This document shows positions 26,044 through 34,583 of a DNA stretch of 64,000 nucleotides, piece by piece (positions within the stretch are counted from its first letter, which is position 1; the number at the start of each line of letters is the position of its first letter). Below the pieces are notes generated by a model. It did not search any database. It was not told the DNA's origin and saw only the letters and a program-made list of their open reading frames with translations. Made by a program: the position numbers and the translations under genes. Origin of the DNA: Amycolatopsis dendrobii (GTDB lineage: Bacteria > Actinomycetota > Actinomycetes > Mycobacteriales > Pseudonocardiaceae); contig NZ_JACGZW010000001.1 of the NCBI RefSeq assembly GCF_014145675.1, positions 558,001 through 622,000 on the forward strand. The letters are read 5' to 3'.

Positions 26044-26909
26044 TGCACCCTCTCCTTCGCCACGGGTTCCGCAAAACCTCGGGCCAGCAACGCGAGCGCG
26101 TCGGCGTCCGGAGTGTCCGGCAGGGCGTAGAACAGGCCGAGCTGCTGATCGTCGTCCGGCAGCGTGACCGTCTCGTTCGCGAGCGTCAGACGTCCGACCA
26201 CTGGATGGTCGAGTTCGCGCACGTAATACGAACAGGTCCGGACCGGCCGCTTCGCCCACCTGCGCGCGAACTCCGGGCTCTCCACGGCCAGCCGCCCGAC
26301 AAGCTGTTCCAGCACCGGATCGTCCCGATGCCGCGCGACCGCCTGATGCAACGCCGCGACGGTGACCGACGCCTTGTCCGCCCAATCCCGGTACAGCGCG
26401 CGATGATGCGGGTCGAGGAACAGCATCCGCGCGATGTTCGGGCGGATCCGCTCGTCCGGCGCCTCGAACGCGACATGCCCGGCCAGCAGCGCGTGCCCGA
26501 GCCGGTTCCACGCCAGGACATCGGCCCGGTGATCGACCACCACGGCGGGCATCGCGGGCATCGCCGCGAGCAAATCCCGCACCGCGGGCCTGAGCTTCGT
26601 CCGCCGGTGCCCCGGCCGAACCGCCCGCCGAGGCGCCGCCAGCGCCCGCAGATGCTCGTGCTCGGCCGGGTCCATCCGCAACGCCGCGGCCAGCGCGTCG
26701 ATCACCGCGTCCGAGGCACTGCTGCTGGCCCCTTGTTCGAGCCGCGTGTAGTAGCTGACGCTGACCCCGGCCAGCTCGGCCAGTTCCTCCCGGCGCAGCC
26801 CGGGAACCGCGCGCCGGGTCCCGCCGGGCGCGATGCCCGCGGCCTCCGGCGTCAACCGCTCGCGACGGCTGCGCAGGAAACCGCCGAGTTCGTTGCTTCC
26901 GTTGCTCAC
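26040..26909 (-). CDS. XRE-type HTH regulator with MmyB-like ligand domain
   Basis: 289 aa. N-terminal helix-turn-helix (about 10-75; LGGFLRSRRERLTPE, PGLRREELAELAGVSVSYYTRLEQG) followed by the MmyB-like PAS-related domain (about 105-275; AMPAVVVDHRADVLAWNRLGHALL, YYVRELDHPVVGRLTL, YALPDTPDADALALL). This family usually controls a neighbouring oxidoreductase, and here the SDR gene overlaps by 4 nt in the same operon. GTG start at 26909. Cytosolic DNA-binding protein; ligand unknown. Confidence 0.9.
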   Translation of the reverse strand: MSNGSNELGGFLRSRRERLTPEAAGIAPGGTRRAVPGLRREELAELAGVSVSYYTRLEQGASSSASDAVIDALAAALRMDPAEHEHLRALAAPRRAVRPGHRRTKLRPAVRDLLAAMPAMPAVVVDHRADVLAWNRLGHALLAGHVAFEAPDERIRPNIARMLFLDPHHRALYRDWADKASVTVAALHQAVARHRDDPVLEQLVGRLAVESPEFARRWAKRPVRTCSYYVRELDHPVVGRLTLANETVTLPDDDQQLGLFYALPDTPDADALALLARGFAEPVAKERVQ

Positions 26910-26970
26910 CAGACCATCCTGGCGAACCGCCGGATCCGCCGCCTGCCCCAGACCGGGATACCCCGCGGCG

Positions 26971-28581
26971 TCAGAACATCTTGCTCAGCACGTCGTGCCA
27001 GGCGGTGACGGTCTGCGCGAGCTGCGCGCCGGTCTTGGCGGCCTCGGTCACCGCGCTCAGCGCCAGCTTCGCCCGGCCGCGCTTCTGCTTCTCGCCGGGT
27101 TCCGCGGCGGCCTCGGCGATGTCCTTGACGTGGTAGAGAAGTTCCTCGCGCTCGTCGTCCGGCAGCTCCGGATCCTCGCGCACCGCGGCCGACAGCGCCT
27201 CGATCGCCTCGGCGAGCCGGTCGTCCCGGCCGGCGACCGGGGCGAGCACGGTCGTGATGTCCCGGACCGTGCTGTTGAGGACGAAGTTGCTGTGCGTCAC
27301 GTCGCCGCCGATTTCGATGCGGTGGCCGGACTGCGGCGCGGAATCCCGTTTGTAGTCGGCCATGTTGCCGAGCACCTCCGTCAGGTAGTCGAGAGCGATG
27401 GTGACGTAAGCCAGATAAACGCGGGCGAAGCTCCCGGCGCTGAGCTGGTCGGTGTTCCACCGCGCGACCCGCTGGAACCCTTCGGCGCCCTTGGCCAGCC
27501 GGCGGCGGATCTCCTCGGTCACGAACCCGTCCAGCACCCCGCCGTCCAACCGCCAGCCGGCGCGGAACTTCGCGGGCCACGCCCCGGTGAGCGCCCTCTC
27601 CCGCAGCTTGGCGGCGTTCGCGAGGAACTCCCGGAGGTCCTGCTCCATCGCCTCGCCCGACACGTGCTCCTTGAACCGGGCCTCCTTGGGCCGGTGCATG
27701 AGCGGAAGCAGCTTGGGCCGGGGGAGCGCGGCCAGCCCGTCCGCGACCGCGACGAGCGCGGCGTGCAGGTCGCCGAGCAGGGTTTCCCATTCGCCGGGCG
27801 GGAGGACCGCGATCCCCGCGCCGTCGTCGGCCCGCCCGTAGCGGGTGTGCACGCTGTCCCGGAAGCGCTGGGCCAGCTCGCCGGTGAGCGCGGCCAGCAG
27901 CCGCTCGGCTCCGGGATGGACGTCCGACACCAGATTCCGGCGGGCGGCGGCCCACGCGAGCATGTCCTTGACCTGGCTGGCGGCCTCGCGGGTCAGGCGG
28001 GTGCCGGTGCGCTCGGGACCCCACCAGACGTTGAAGCGGCCCCAGTCCTCCTCTTCCTGGAAGTACCGCCCCGGTTCGCACAGCCGCTCGGCCGGCGGGC
28101 TCAGCACCTTCGCGTGGGCGCGGGCTTCCTCGGAGACGCGGACCGGGATCGCCGCGATCACCTCGCGGATCGTCCGCCGGGCGCGGTCGGCCCCGGACAC
28201 GGCTTCGCGCACCGTGCCGTCCAGCGACAGCTTCAACGGCCCCGGATGCCGGGCCGCCGGCAGCTTCGCCTCCCGGGTCGCCCGCTGCCATTCGGCCGCC
28301 CGCGAGGACCGCTCGCCAAGGGTTTTGTCCTTGGCGGACTTGGCGTTCGCCGCGACCGTCGTCTTGTTCTTCTCGTACGCCTTCGACGCCAGCCAGAGCC
28401 CGCCGCCGATCAACGCGATCCAGACGACGACGTTGAACCCGCCGGTCACCGCGTGGTCGACATCGCTGTCGGCAGCCGCGGCGATCAGCACCACGACGAT
28501 CACGGCCGCGATCGCACACCCCAAAACGCCCCCCGCCCGGCCCGCACCGGGAGTGCGACCGCCGTCACAGCATGATGCCAC
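26971..28581 (-). CDS. Hypothetical two-TM membrane protein with large helical domain
   Basis: About 536 aa from GTG 28581; a TTG at 28524 with a G-rich upstream tract is an alternative, and the start is uncertain. Two membrane helices lie at the N-terminus (GCAIAAVIVVVLIAAAA and VVVWIALIGGGLWLAS), followed by a Lys-rich stretch (KAYEKNKTTVAANAKSAKDK) and a roughly 430-residue, mostly helical, charged domain without recognised motifs. A late segment, GGDVTHSNFVLNSTVRDITTV, looks like a beta element. I do not recognise the family. Composition is somewhat less biased than its neighbours. Possible membrane-tethered effector or sensor; no function assigned. Confidence 0.7.
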   Translation of the reverse strand: MASCCDGGRTPGAGRAGGVLGCAIAAVIVVVLIAAAADSDVDHAVTGGFNVVVWIALIGGGLWLASKAYEKNKTTVAANAKSAKDKTLGERSSRAAEWQRATREAKLPAARHPGPLKLSLDGTVREAVSGADRARRTIREVIAAIPVRVSEEARAHAKVLSPPAERLCEPGRYFQEEEDWGRFNVWWGPERTGTRLTREAASQVKDMLAWAAARRNLVSDVHPGAERLLAALTGELAQRFRDSVHTRYGRADDGAGIAVLPPGEWETLLGDLHAALVAVADGLAALPRPKLLPLMHRPKEARFKEHVSGEAMEQDLREFLANAAKLRERALTGAWPAKFRAGWRLDGGVLDGFVTEEIRRRLAKGAEGFQRVARWNTDQLSAGSFARVYLAYVTIALDYLTEVLGNMADYKRDSAPQSGHRIEIGGDVTHSNFVLNSTVRDITTVLAPVAGRDDRLAEAIEALSAAVREDPELPDDEREELLYHVKDIAEAAAEPGEKQKRGRAKLALSAVTEAAKTGAQLAQTVTAWHDVLSKMF

Positions 28582-28630
28582 GGCCGCCCGGCGCGGGACG
28601 ATGGCAGCGGAACCCCGAGGGGAGAAGCCG

Positions 28631-29101
28631 GTGCAGGACCACGAACTCGACGCCTTGCTCGCCACGTCCCGGATCATCCGCACCTTCAACAGCTACTACC
28701 GCGCCGTCGACGAGCAGCAGTTCGACGCCGCGCGATTCCGCCGCGTCTTCGCGCCGGACGGGAAGATCGTGCGCCCCAACGGCGCGGAGATCTCCGGACC
28801 GGCCGACATCGCCGACAGCCACGCCCGCAGCTTCGCCCGCTTCGAGGCGAGCCAGCACCTGCTCACCGGCCACGACGTCGACCTCGACGGCGCCGCCGCC
28901 GAGGTGCGGGCGAACCTCGTCGCGATCCACCTGTGGAAAGACCGTCCGGTCACCGTGCGGATGGAAGACCGCGCGTTCACCGCGGGCGGCGTGGTCACCG
29001 CCGGCCTGAGCCAGACCGGGGACGGCTGGCGCATCGCCGAAGTCCGGACCCGGATCCTGTGGCGGACCGGGTACTTCGGCGATCTGGCGCCGACCCGCTG
29101 A
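28631..29101 (+). CDS. SnoaL/NTF2-like domain protein
   Basis: 156 aa. The cone-shaped alpha+beta NTF2 fold is suggested by the N-terminal helices (LATSRIIRTFNSYYRAVDEQQFD), the FAPDGKIVRPNGAEISGPADIADSH turn, and the C-terminal curved sheet (VRANLVAIHLW, GLSQTGDGWRIAEVRTRILWRTG). Such proteins include limonene-epoxide-hydrolase, ketosteroid-isomerase-like and scytalone-dehydratase-like members, so an enzyme role is possible but not proven. GTG start at 28631 is supported by GAGGGGAG upstream. Divergent from the membrane protein gene. Confidence 0.8.
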   Translation: MQDHELDALLATSRIIRTFNSYYRAVDEQQFDAARFRRVFAPDGKIVRPNGAEISGPADIADSHARSFARFEASQHLLTGHDVDLDGAAAEVRANLVAIHLWKDRPVTVRMEDRAFTAGGVVTAGLSQTGDGWRIAEVRTRILWRTGYFGDLAPTR

Positions 29102-29103
29102 GT

Positions 29104-29292
29104 TCAGCGCTTCGCCGCGCGGTAGCGGTTGATCAGCGCGGTGAGGGTCGCGTAGTCCGCGCCGCCGTTGAGCGCGGCGACCAGGTCGTCCGGGCAGCGC
29201 TGGTAATGATCGCCCCACCAGCGGCGCGCACGGTTGTCCCAGATCCGGTACCCGTCGGGCACGCCGCGGGCCACGTAACGCCGCTTCGCCAC
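29104..29292 (-). CDS. Small hypothetical protein (62 aa)
   Basis: 62 aa, GTG start 2 nt after the stop of the lipoprotein gene, so it is translated as part of the same operon. The sequence is rich in Arg, Tyr and Trp (YRIWDNRARRWWGDHYQRCP), with one Cys and no signal. Family not recognised. The coupling to the lipoprotein pair suggests a linked role. Confidence 0.6.
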   Translation of the reverse strand: MAKRRYVARGVPDGYRIWDNRARRWWGDHYQRCPDDLVAALNGGADYATLTALINRYRAAKR

Positions 29293-29294
29293 TG

Positions 29295-29885
29295 TCAGTC
29301 CTTGTCGAACGCCGCGGCGAAGGTCGGGGCCAGCTGCCTCAGCTTCGCCCGCAGCGGCGGCGCTTCCGCGCTGGTGCTGCCGATCCGGACCGCGAGCAGC
29401 CGGTCGCCGCGGGCGAGCACCACGACGCAGCTGGACAACCTGGGCTCCCGGAACCGGCGGCAGAACCCGAGCTGCCGGTCGGCGAGACCGGGTACGGAGA
29501 ACCGGGTGGTCGAGGAGGCGTTCTCGCCGCAGCCCAGCGCCTTGTCGAGGACGGCGACCATCTGCTCGCCGGAATAGCCCTGGTAGACGGCTGCCAGTTG
29601 CCAGACGTCCAGTTCTCCGGCGCTGGCAGAAGCCTGCGTGTTGTTCCGCAGAGCGGATTCCCACGGCATCTCGCCCTTGCACGGCGCCACGACGTGCAGG
29701 GGCGTGATCCACTTGAGGGCGAAGGAAGACGGCGCCTGTTTCTGCTTGGCGCCCGCGGCCCTCAACTGGTTCTCGTCAGGCAGGTATCTGGTGAGGTCGT
29801 CCGCGGGGGACGACGCGGGGGAAGGGGCGCTCGCGCAGCCCCCGGCAAGCAGGACAAGCCCCAGCAGCGTGGTTCTCTTCCGCAC
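29295..29885 (-). CDS. Lipoprotein, sensor/DUF3558-like (copy 1)
   Basis: 196 aa. Lipoprotein signal with lipobox LAGGC (Cys17). The mature domain starts DDLTRYLPDENQLRAAG and contains two pairs of cysteines (APCKGE, LGCGE; LGFCRRF, LSSCVVV) that may form disulfides. It resembles the extracytoplasmic PknH-type sensor domain family or DUF3558, but I cannot separate these by eye. It is a clear paralogue of the next upstream gene, which it follows by 6 nt. Outer-face membrane-anchored; ligand unknown. Confidence 0.75.
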   Translation of the reverse strand: MRKRTTLLGLVLLAGGCASAPSPASSPADDLTRYLPDENQLRAAGAKQKQAPSSFALKWITPLHVVAPCKGEMPWESALRNNTQASASAGELDVWQLAAVYQGYSGEQMVAVLDKALGCGENASSTTRFSVPGLADRQLGFCRRFREPRLSSCVVVLARGDRLLAVRIGSTSAEAPPLRAKLRQLAPTFAAAFDKD

Positions 29886-29891
29886 GGCTCG

Positions 29892-30566
29892 TCAATCCTG
29901 GTCGAACGCGGCGGTGAAGGTCGGGGCCAGCCGCTTCAGTTCGGCTTGCTGGTCCTCGGCGGTCGCGAGCCAGCCTGCGGCGGTGAGCGCGAGCACGCGG
30001 TTGCCGTGTGCGAACACGAGGACGCACCCGGCCACTCGCGCGTTGAACTGACCGCAGAAACCGAGGTGCGGGTCGTCGACCCCGGGGAACGAAAACCGCG
30101 ACTTCACCGCCAGCCGCCGTCCTTCGACCACCGCGTTCCCGCAGTCCAGCGCGGTACGGAGACCGGAAACGACCTGTTCGCCGGAGAACCCCCGGTACTC
30201 GGCGAGCAGTTCGCCGATCTGCATCTGATCGGTCACGGACACCGCCTGCGCCCCGTTCTGCGCGGCGGAATCCCACGGCTGGTCCGCGCCACACGCCCGC
30301 ACGACACGCAGCGAAGCGCCGGGGGAGACGGGCGTCCGGCGCCGCTGGATGCGGACCCGGGCCGCGGACAATTGCTCATCGCTCGGCAGATACTTCGTGA
30401 GGTCTTTCGCGACCGGAGCAGCCGAAGCCGAAGCGGACACCGGCACAGAACCGACTGCCGAACTGGACGGCGGGTCCGCGCTCGGCGCCGGAGCCGCTAC
30501 CGGAGTTTCCGCCGCGCATCCCGCGAGCAGCAGGACAAGACCGGTCACCGCGAGCGCAATACGCAT
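29892..30566 (-). CDS. Lipoprotein, sensor/DUF3558-like (copy 2)
   Basis: 224 aa. Lipobox LAGC (Cys17) then an Ala/Pro/Ser-rich linker (18-55) and the same domain as the downstream paralogue: KDLTKYLPSDEQLSAA, VRACGADQPWDSA, GFSGEQVVSGLRTALDCG, PHLGFCGQF, GCVLVFAHGNRVLAL and APTFTAAFDQD. The four cysteines are conserved between the copies. Start ATG 30566 is set by GGGGAGG immediately upstream rather than the ATG four codons earlier. First gene of a three-gene operon with copy 1 and the 62-aa protein. Confidence 0.78.
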   Translation of the reverse strand: MRIALAVTGLVLLLAGCAAETPVAAPAPSADPPSSSAVGSVPVSASASAAPVAKDLTKYLPSDEQLSAARVRIQRRRTPVSPGASLRVVRACGADQPWDSAAQNGAQAVSVTDQMQIGELLAEYRGFSGEQVVSGLRTALDCGNAVVEGRRLAVKSRFSFPGVDDPHLGFCGQFNARVAGCVLVFAHGNRVLALTAAGWLATAEDQQAELKRLAPTFTAAFDQD

Positions 30567-30612
30567 GATCCTCCCCATTACGGGAGAAAGATCGCCGGAC
30601 TCCGGTCCAGTG

Positions 30613-31026
30613 TTACGAACCCGCCCAGCCCCGCCAGGCCCGCACCTCGGTGACGACCACCGAGTGCTCCGGAGGCCGCTCCGCGTACTGCGGGTACTTC
30701 ACTGCCAGCCACTCGACATACGAATCCCGCGAAGCGTCGGCGATCACCCGTGCCACCCCGTCCGCGCGGGCCCACCACAACCGCGACCAGTCCTCGTCGT
30801 ACTCGTCGACCAGGAACGACACCGCCGGGTTCTCCGCGATATTCGCCAGCCGCCGCAACGAAGTCGTGGTCTTCGGCTTGTGGTCGACCGCGAACACGAC
30901 CGTGTCGCCGCGCACCGCGAACGTCACCGGCACCAGATGCGGGACCCCGCGACCGTCCACTGTGGCCAGCCGAGCCACCCGCGCCGCCGCGAACCGGGCC
31001 CGGGTTTCCACAGTGGACAGTCGCAT
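30613..31026 (-). CDS. PPOX-class F420-dependent oxidoreductase, TIGR03668-like
   Basis: 137 aa, split-barrel flavin/deazaflavin-binding fold. Family features: RFAAARVARLATVDGRGVPHLVPVTFAV at the N-terminus, HKPKTTTSLRRLANIAENPAVSFLVDEY in the middle, and WWARADGVARV. The length fits the TIGR03668 group of F420-utilising enzymes found in actinobacteria that make F420. Starts 6 nt after the stop of the LD-carboxypeptidase gene, so it is the third gene of the 33869-30613 operon. Cytosolic; substrate unknown. Confidence 0.85.
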   Translation of the reverse strand: MRLSTVETRARFAAARVARLATVDGRGVPHLVPVTFAVRGDTVVFAVDHKPKTTTSLRRLANIAENPAVSFLVDEYDEDWSRLWWARADGVARVIADASRDSYVEWLAVKYPQYAERPPEHSVVVTEVRAWRGWAGS

Positions 31027-31032
31027 GCGGGC

Positions 31033-31932
31033 TCAGTCCAGCGCGGGGGAGTCGAGGGTCAGCGTGCCCAGTTCGGTGTCGAGCGAGGCGGAAACCCCGA
31101 GCGGCAGCGTCGGCGACCCGGCCACGTGCCCGAAGCCGAACCCGCTCAGCACCGGGACCCCGAGCGGCGACAACCGTTCCGCCAGCAGTTCGCGGACTTC
31201 GGCCGGGTCGCCGCACGCGGCCCACGAACCCAGCACCACCCCGCGCACGCCCTCGAACCAGCCGGAGCGCAGCAATTGGGTCACCATCCGGTCGATCCGG
31301 TACGGGCTCTCGGTCACGTCCTCCAGCAGCACGATCCCGCCGCGCGCCGAACCTTGTTCAGCCGTGCCGACGCCCGAGGCGAGCAGCGACAGGTTCCCGC
31401 CCACCAGCACGCCCAGCGCGCGGCCGGGCACCACCACGTCCGGCTCCCGCGCCCGCAGCACCCGGGCGTGGTCCGGTTCGAACAACGTCCGCCGCAGGTG
31501 TTCCGCCGCGGGTTCGTCGAACAGCACGCTCGCGGGCATCGGCGAAAGCAGCGTCGCGAGGTCCAGATGCGTGTGCACGGCCCGGTGCAGGGCAGTGACA
31601 TCGCTCGACCCGGCCAGCACCTTCGGACCGGCGGCCCGCAACGCCGCCCAGTCCACCAGATCGATCATCCGCTGCGTCCCGTAGCCGCCGCGCGCCGCCA
31701 GCACGCACCGGACCTCCGGGTCCAGCCACGCCTCAGTGAACTCCGCCGCCCGCGCCTTGTCCGGCGCCGACAGGTAGGACTGCCCCGCGGCCCGCACTCC
31801 CGTGCCGACCCGCACCTTCACGCCCCAGTCGCCCAGCACCGGCAACGCGGCGTCGAGCAGGTCCTGCGGAACCGGCCCGGACGGCGCGACGAGCGCGACC
31901 GTGTCCCCGGCGGAAAGTCTGGCGGGCCTCAT
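31033..31932 (-). CDS. S66 family LD-carboxypeptidase (muropeptide)
   Basis: 299 aa. The serine peptidase family S66 cleaves the D-Ala from tetrapeptide muropeptides during murein recycling, or self-immunity peptides such as MccF substrates. The nucleophile elbow is GSSDVTALH (about 116-124), preceded by AARGGYGTQRMID, the family hallmark. Later catalytic Glu and His candidates are in VLLEDVTES and GFGFGHVAG. No signal peptide, so cytosolic. Its ATG overlaps the TGA of the S9 peptidase gene by 4 nt. Confidence 0.9.
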   Translation of the reverse strand: MRPARLSAGDTVALVAPSGPVPQDLLDAALPVLGDWGVKVRVGTGVRAAGQSYLSAPDKARAAEFTEAWLDPEVRCVLAARGGYGTQRMIDLVDWAALRAAGPKVLAGSSDVTALHRAVHTHLDLATLLSPMPASVLFDEPAAEHLRRTLFEPDHARVLRAREPDVVVPGRALGVLVGGNLSLLASGVGTAEQGSARGGIVLLEDVTESPYRIDRMVTQLLRSGWFEGVRGVVLGSWAACGDPAEVRELLAERLSPLGVPVLSGFGFGHVAGSPTLPLGVSASLDTELGTLTLDSPALD

Positions 31933-33869
31933 CGGGAGAGCTCTAGCCGCGGCACGTCCGGCGTCTCGAAGCCGAACACCTGGCCGTAGAAGGAAAGTTC
32001 GGCCTCCAGCGCGGCGACGATCGTCTCCGCCTTCCGGAACCCGTGCTGCTCGCCCTCGAACCTCAGGTACGCGTGCGGGATCCCGCTGCCGTCGATTTCG
32101 GAGACGAACCGGTCCGCCTGCTCCGGCGGGCAGATCTCGTCTTCCAGGCCCTGGAGGAACAGCACCGGCCCGGCCAGCGAACCCACGTGCGTCATCGGCG
32201 AGCGCTCCCGGTACCGCTCAGCCGCCTCCGGATACGGGCCGACCATGCTGACCAGGTACTGCGACTCGAAGTCGTGCGTCTCGCCGCCCTCGCCGGTCCA
32301 GCCCGCGAAATCGAGGATGGGGAACTTCACCGTCGCCGCCGCGTAGGTGCGGGTCATCGTGATCGACGCGGCCGAGGTGAACCCGCCCGCGCTGCCGCCC
32401 CGGATGCCCAGCCGGGCCCGGTCGGCGATCCCTTCCGCGACAAGCGCTTCGGCGACCGCAGCGCAGTCGCGCACGTCCACCACGCCCCACTGCTCCCGCA
32501 GCCGCTCCCGGAACGCCCGCCCGTAGCCGGTGGACCCGCCGTAGTTCACCGCGACGACGCCGATGCCGCGGCTGGTGAAGTACGCGAAGTCCAGGTCGAG
32601 CGAGTCGTCGCTGTGCCCGGTCGGCCCGCCGTGCACGTGGACCACGTACGGCGGCAGTTCGCCCTCCGGCGCGGCGAAGTCCGGGTTCGTCGGAGGGAAC
32701 ACGTACGCCGGGATCTCCGCGCCGTCGGGCCCGGTGAACACGCGCTCGTGCGGCACCGGCAGGTACTCCGCGGGCGGCAGCGAGGCCGGCTGCGGCGTCA
32801 ACGCGCGCCACTTCCTGGTGTCCGGGTCCAGCACCACGACCGCGCTCTCGTGCCGGGGCCCGCCCGCGATCCCGGCGATCCCGTCCGGCGTCACGGCCAG
32901 CCCGCTCGACGACCACACGGTCAGCTCGGTGTCGACGCGCGCGACCGATCCGTCGCTCTCGTCGAGAATCGCCAGCTTGCCGGAATCGAGCACCGCGTGC
33001 TTCCCGCCGCCCAGCGGGGCGAACCAGCTGGTGCCGAGCTTCCACATCGGCCCGCCCAGTTCGCGTTCCGCTGGCGCCAGGTTCGCGACCGCGCCGTCGA
33101 GCCCGACCCGGTGCAGGTTCCACCAGCCGTCCGGGTCGGCGAGCACGAGCAGCTGGTCCGCGGACTCCCACGCCACCTGGCACACCGCGACCTTCGGCCC
33201 GCCCGCCAGCACGCGCGCGTCCCCGAACGACCCGTCGGCCGCCACCGGCGCGACGAAAAGCTCCGTCCCGTCCCACGGCATCGCGGGGTGGTCCCACGCG
33301 ATCCACGCGGCGTGCGCGCCGTCCGGCGACAGCTGCGGCGCGGTGAAGAACCGGTGCCCCTCCACGAGCACCCGTTCGGCGGAGCCGTTCAGCGGGATTG
33401 CGACCAGTTCGCGGGAGATGTCCGTGCGCCGCGGCCCGGTGCTGCGCTCGCGGACCGCCCACACCTCGCCCTCCCGGCCGGGCCGGAGGTCGCCGTACCG
33501 GACCCCCTGCGGCGTGGCCGGTTCCGGGGTGAGCGGGGTGACTTCGCCGCCTGTGCCGGTCTTCAGCGCGTACACGCGCTGATCGGCCCAGTGCGTGAAC
33601 ACCACGACGCCGCCGACCGCGAGCCACGGCCGTCCGCCGTACTCGTGGACCCGGTTCCGGACGTTCCACGGCGCGGGCAGCACGTCCTCGACACCGCCGC
33701 CGGGAAGAGCGCGCACGAGGGCGACGCGGCCGCCTTCGGCAGGCCGCGCCTCCGCCCACCAGAGCGCGCCGTCGACCGCGGCGAGCCATTGCGCGCCGCC
33801 GCCGGCAGCCGCGGCGTCGGCCGCTGTCACGGGAGAGGTCCAGGTTCCATGAGGAGAGATGCGAGGCAC
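31929..33869 (-). CDS. S9 family prolyl-oligopeptidase-type peptidase
   Basis: 646 aa. N-terminal seven-bladed beta-propeller (about 1-380; repeats such as LSPDGAHAAWIAW) followed by the alpha/beta-hydrolase domain. The catalytic Ser is in GIRGGSAGGFTSA, the oxyanion segment in VHVHGGPTGHSDD, the Asp in LQGLEDEICPPEQ and the His in EGEQHGFRK. Dipeptidyl/acylaminoacyl-peptidase-like, cytosolic. GTG start at 33869 fits a TACGCT hexamer 6 nt upstream (leaderless); no ribosome site. First gene of the operon with the LD-carboxypeptidase and the F420-type oxidoreductase. Confidence 0.93.
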   Translation of the reverse strand: MPRISPHGTWTSPVTAADAAAAGGGAQWLAAVDGALWWAEARPAEGGRVALVRALPGGGVEDVLPAPWNVRNRVHEYGGRPWLAVGGVVVFTHWADQRVYALKTGTGGEVTPLTPEPATPQGVRYGDLRPGREGEVWAVRERSTGPRRTDISRELVAIPLNGSAERVLVEGHRFFTAPQLSPDGAHAAWIAWDHPAMPWDGTELFVAPVAADGSFGDARVLAGGPKVAVCQVAWESADQLLVLADPDGWWNLHRVGLDGAVANLAPAERELGGPMWKLGTSWFAPLGGGKHAVLDSGKLAILDESDGSVARVDTELTVWSSSGLAVTPDGIAGIAGGPRHESAVVVLDPDTRKWRALTPQPASLPPAEYLPVPHERVFTGPDGAEIPAYVFPPTNPDFAAPEGELPPYVVHVHGGPTGHSDDSLDLDFAYFTSRGIGVVAVNYGGSTGYGRAFRERLREQWGVVDVRDCAAVAEALVAEGIADRARLGIRGGSAGGFTSAASITMTRTYAAATVKFPILDFAGWTGEGGETHDFESQYLVSMVGPYPEAAERYRERSPMTHVGSLAGPVLFLQGLEDEICPPEQADRFVSEIDGSGIPHAYLRFEGEQHGFRKAETIVAALEAELSFYGQVFGFETPDVPRLELSR

Positions 33870-33999
33870 CCGGAAAGCGTAACGAGGATCCGCTGCGTGT
33901 CCGGATCCGCACGCACCGCGCAGGAATCGCGCGGGAACTCCCCTCAACCCGGGGCGGCGGATGCCGATCATGCGTCCGTGGCCTAGGGTCGAAGACGCT

Positions 34000-34575
34000 A
34001 TGTCACGCGTAATCCACGTCTTCCGCAAGCCCGACCGGTTCGTGGCCGGCACGGTCGGCGAGCCCGGCGACCGCACCTTCTACCTCCAGGCGACGGAGGA
34101 CGTGCGGACGATCAGCGTCACGATCGAAAAACAGCAGGTCGTCGTCCTCGCGGAGCGGCTCGGCTCGCTCCTCGAGGAAGTCGCCAGCCGGTTCGGGGCC
34201 GACGTGCCCAGCCACGCCCCCGACGACGAGGTCGACGTGGACCCGCTCACGGTGCCCGTCGAGGAGGAGTTCCGGGTCGGCACGATGGGGCTCGGCTGGG
34301 ACGCCGACTCCGGCGCGGTCGTCGTGGAACTGCTCGCGATCACCGAGGGCGAAATCGACGAGACCGTCGTGCTCGACGACACCGAGGAAGGCCCGGACGC
34401 GGTCCGCGTGTTCCTCACCCCGGTCGCCGCCCGCGCCTTCGCCGAGCGCGCCGACCGCGTCGTGAACGCAGGCCGCAAGCCGTGCCCGCTGTGCGGCGAA
34501 CCGCTCGACCCGGCCGGGCACATCTGCCCGCGGCAGAACGGGTACCGGCGCGACGTCGACGTGACCGAGGACTGA
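34000..34575 (+). CDS. DUF3090 family protein
   Basis: 191 aa, conserved actinobacterial family (TIGR03847 type). Starts MSRVIHVFRKPDRFVAGTVG, with a C-terminal zinc-ribbon-like Cys cluster CPLCGEPLDPAGHICP. In many actinobacteria this gene, the SCO1664-family gene and the mycothiol ligase gene mshC are neighbours; here the first two are present. Biochemical role unknown. ATG 34000 follows TAGGGT with a 10-nt gap, so the leader would be only a few nt. Confidence 0.92.
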   Translation: MSRVIHVFRKPDRFVAGTVGEPGDRTFYLQATEDVRTISVTIEKQQVVVLAERLGSLLEEVASRFGADVPSHAPDDEVDVDPLTVPVEEEFRVGTMGLGWDADSGAVVVELLAITEGEIDETVVLDDTEEGPDAVRVFLTPVAARAFAERADRVVNAGRKPCPLCGEPLDPAGHICPRQNGYRRDVDVTED

Positions 34576-34583
34576 GGGCGGCC

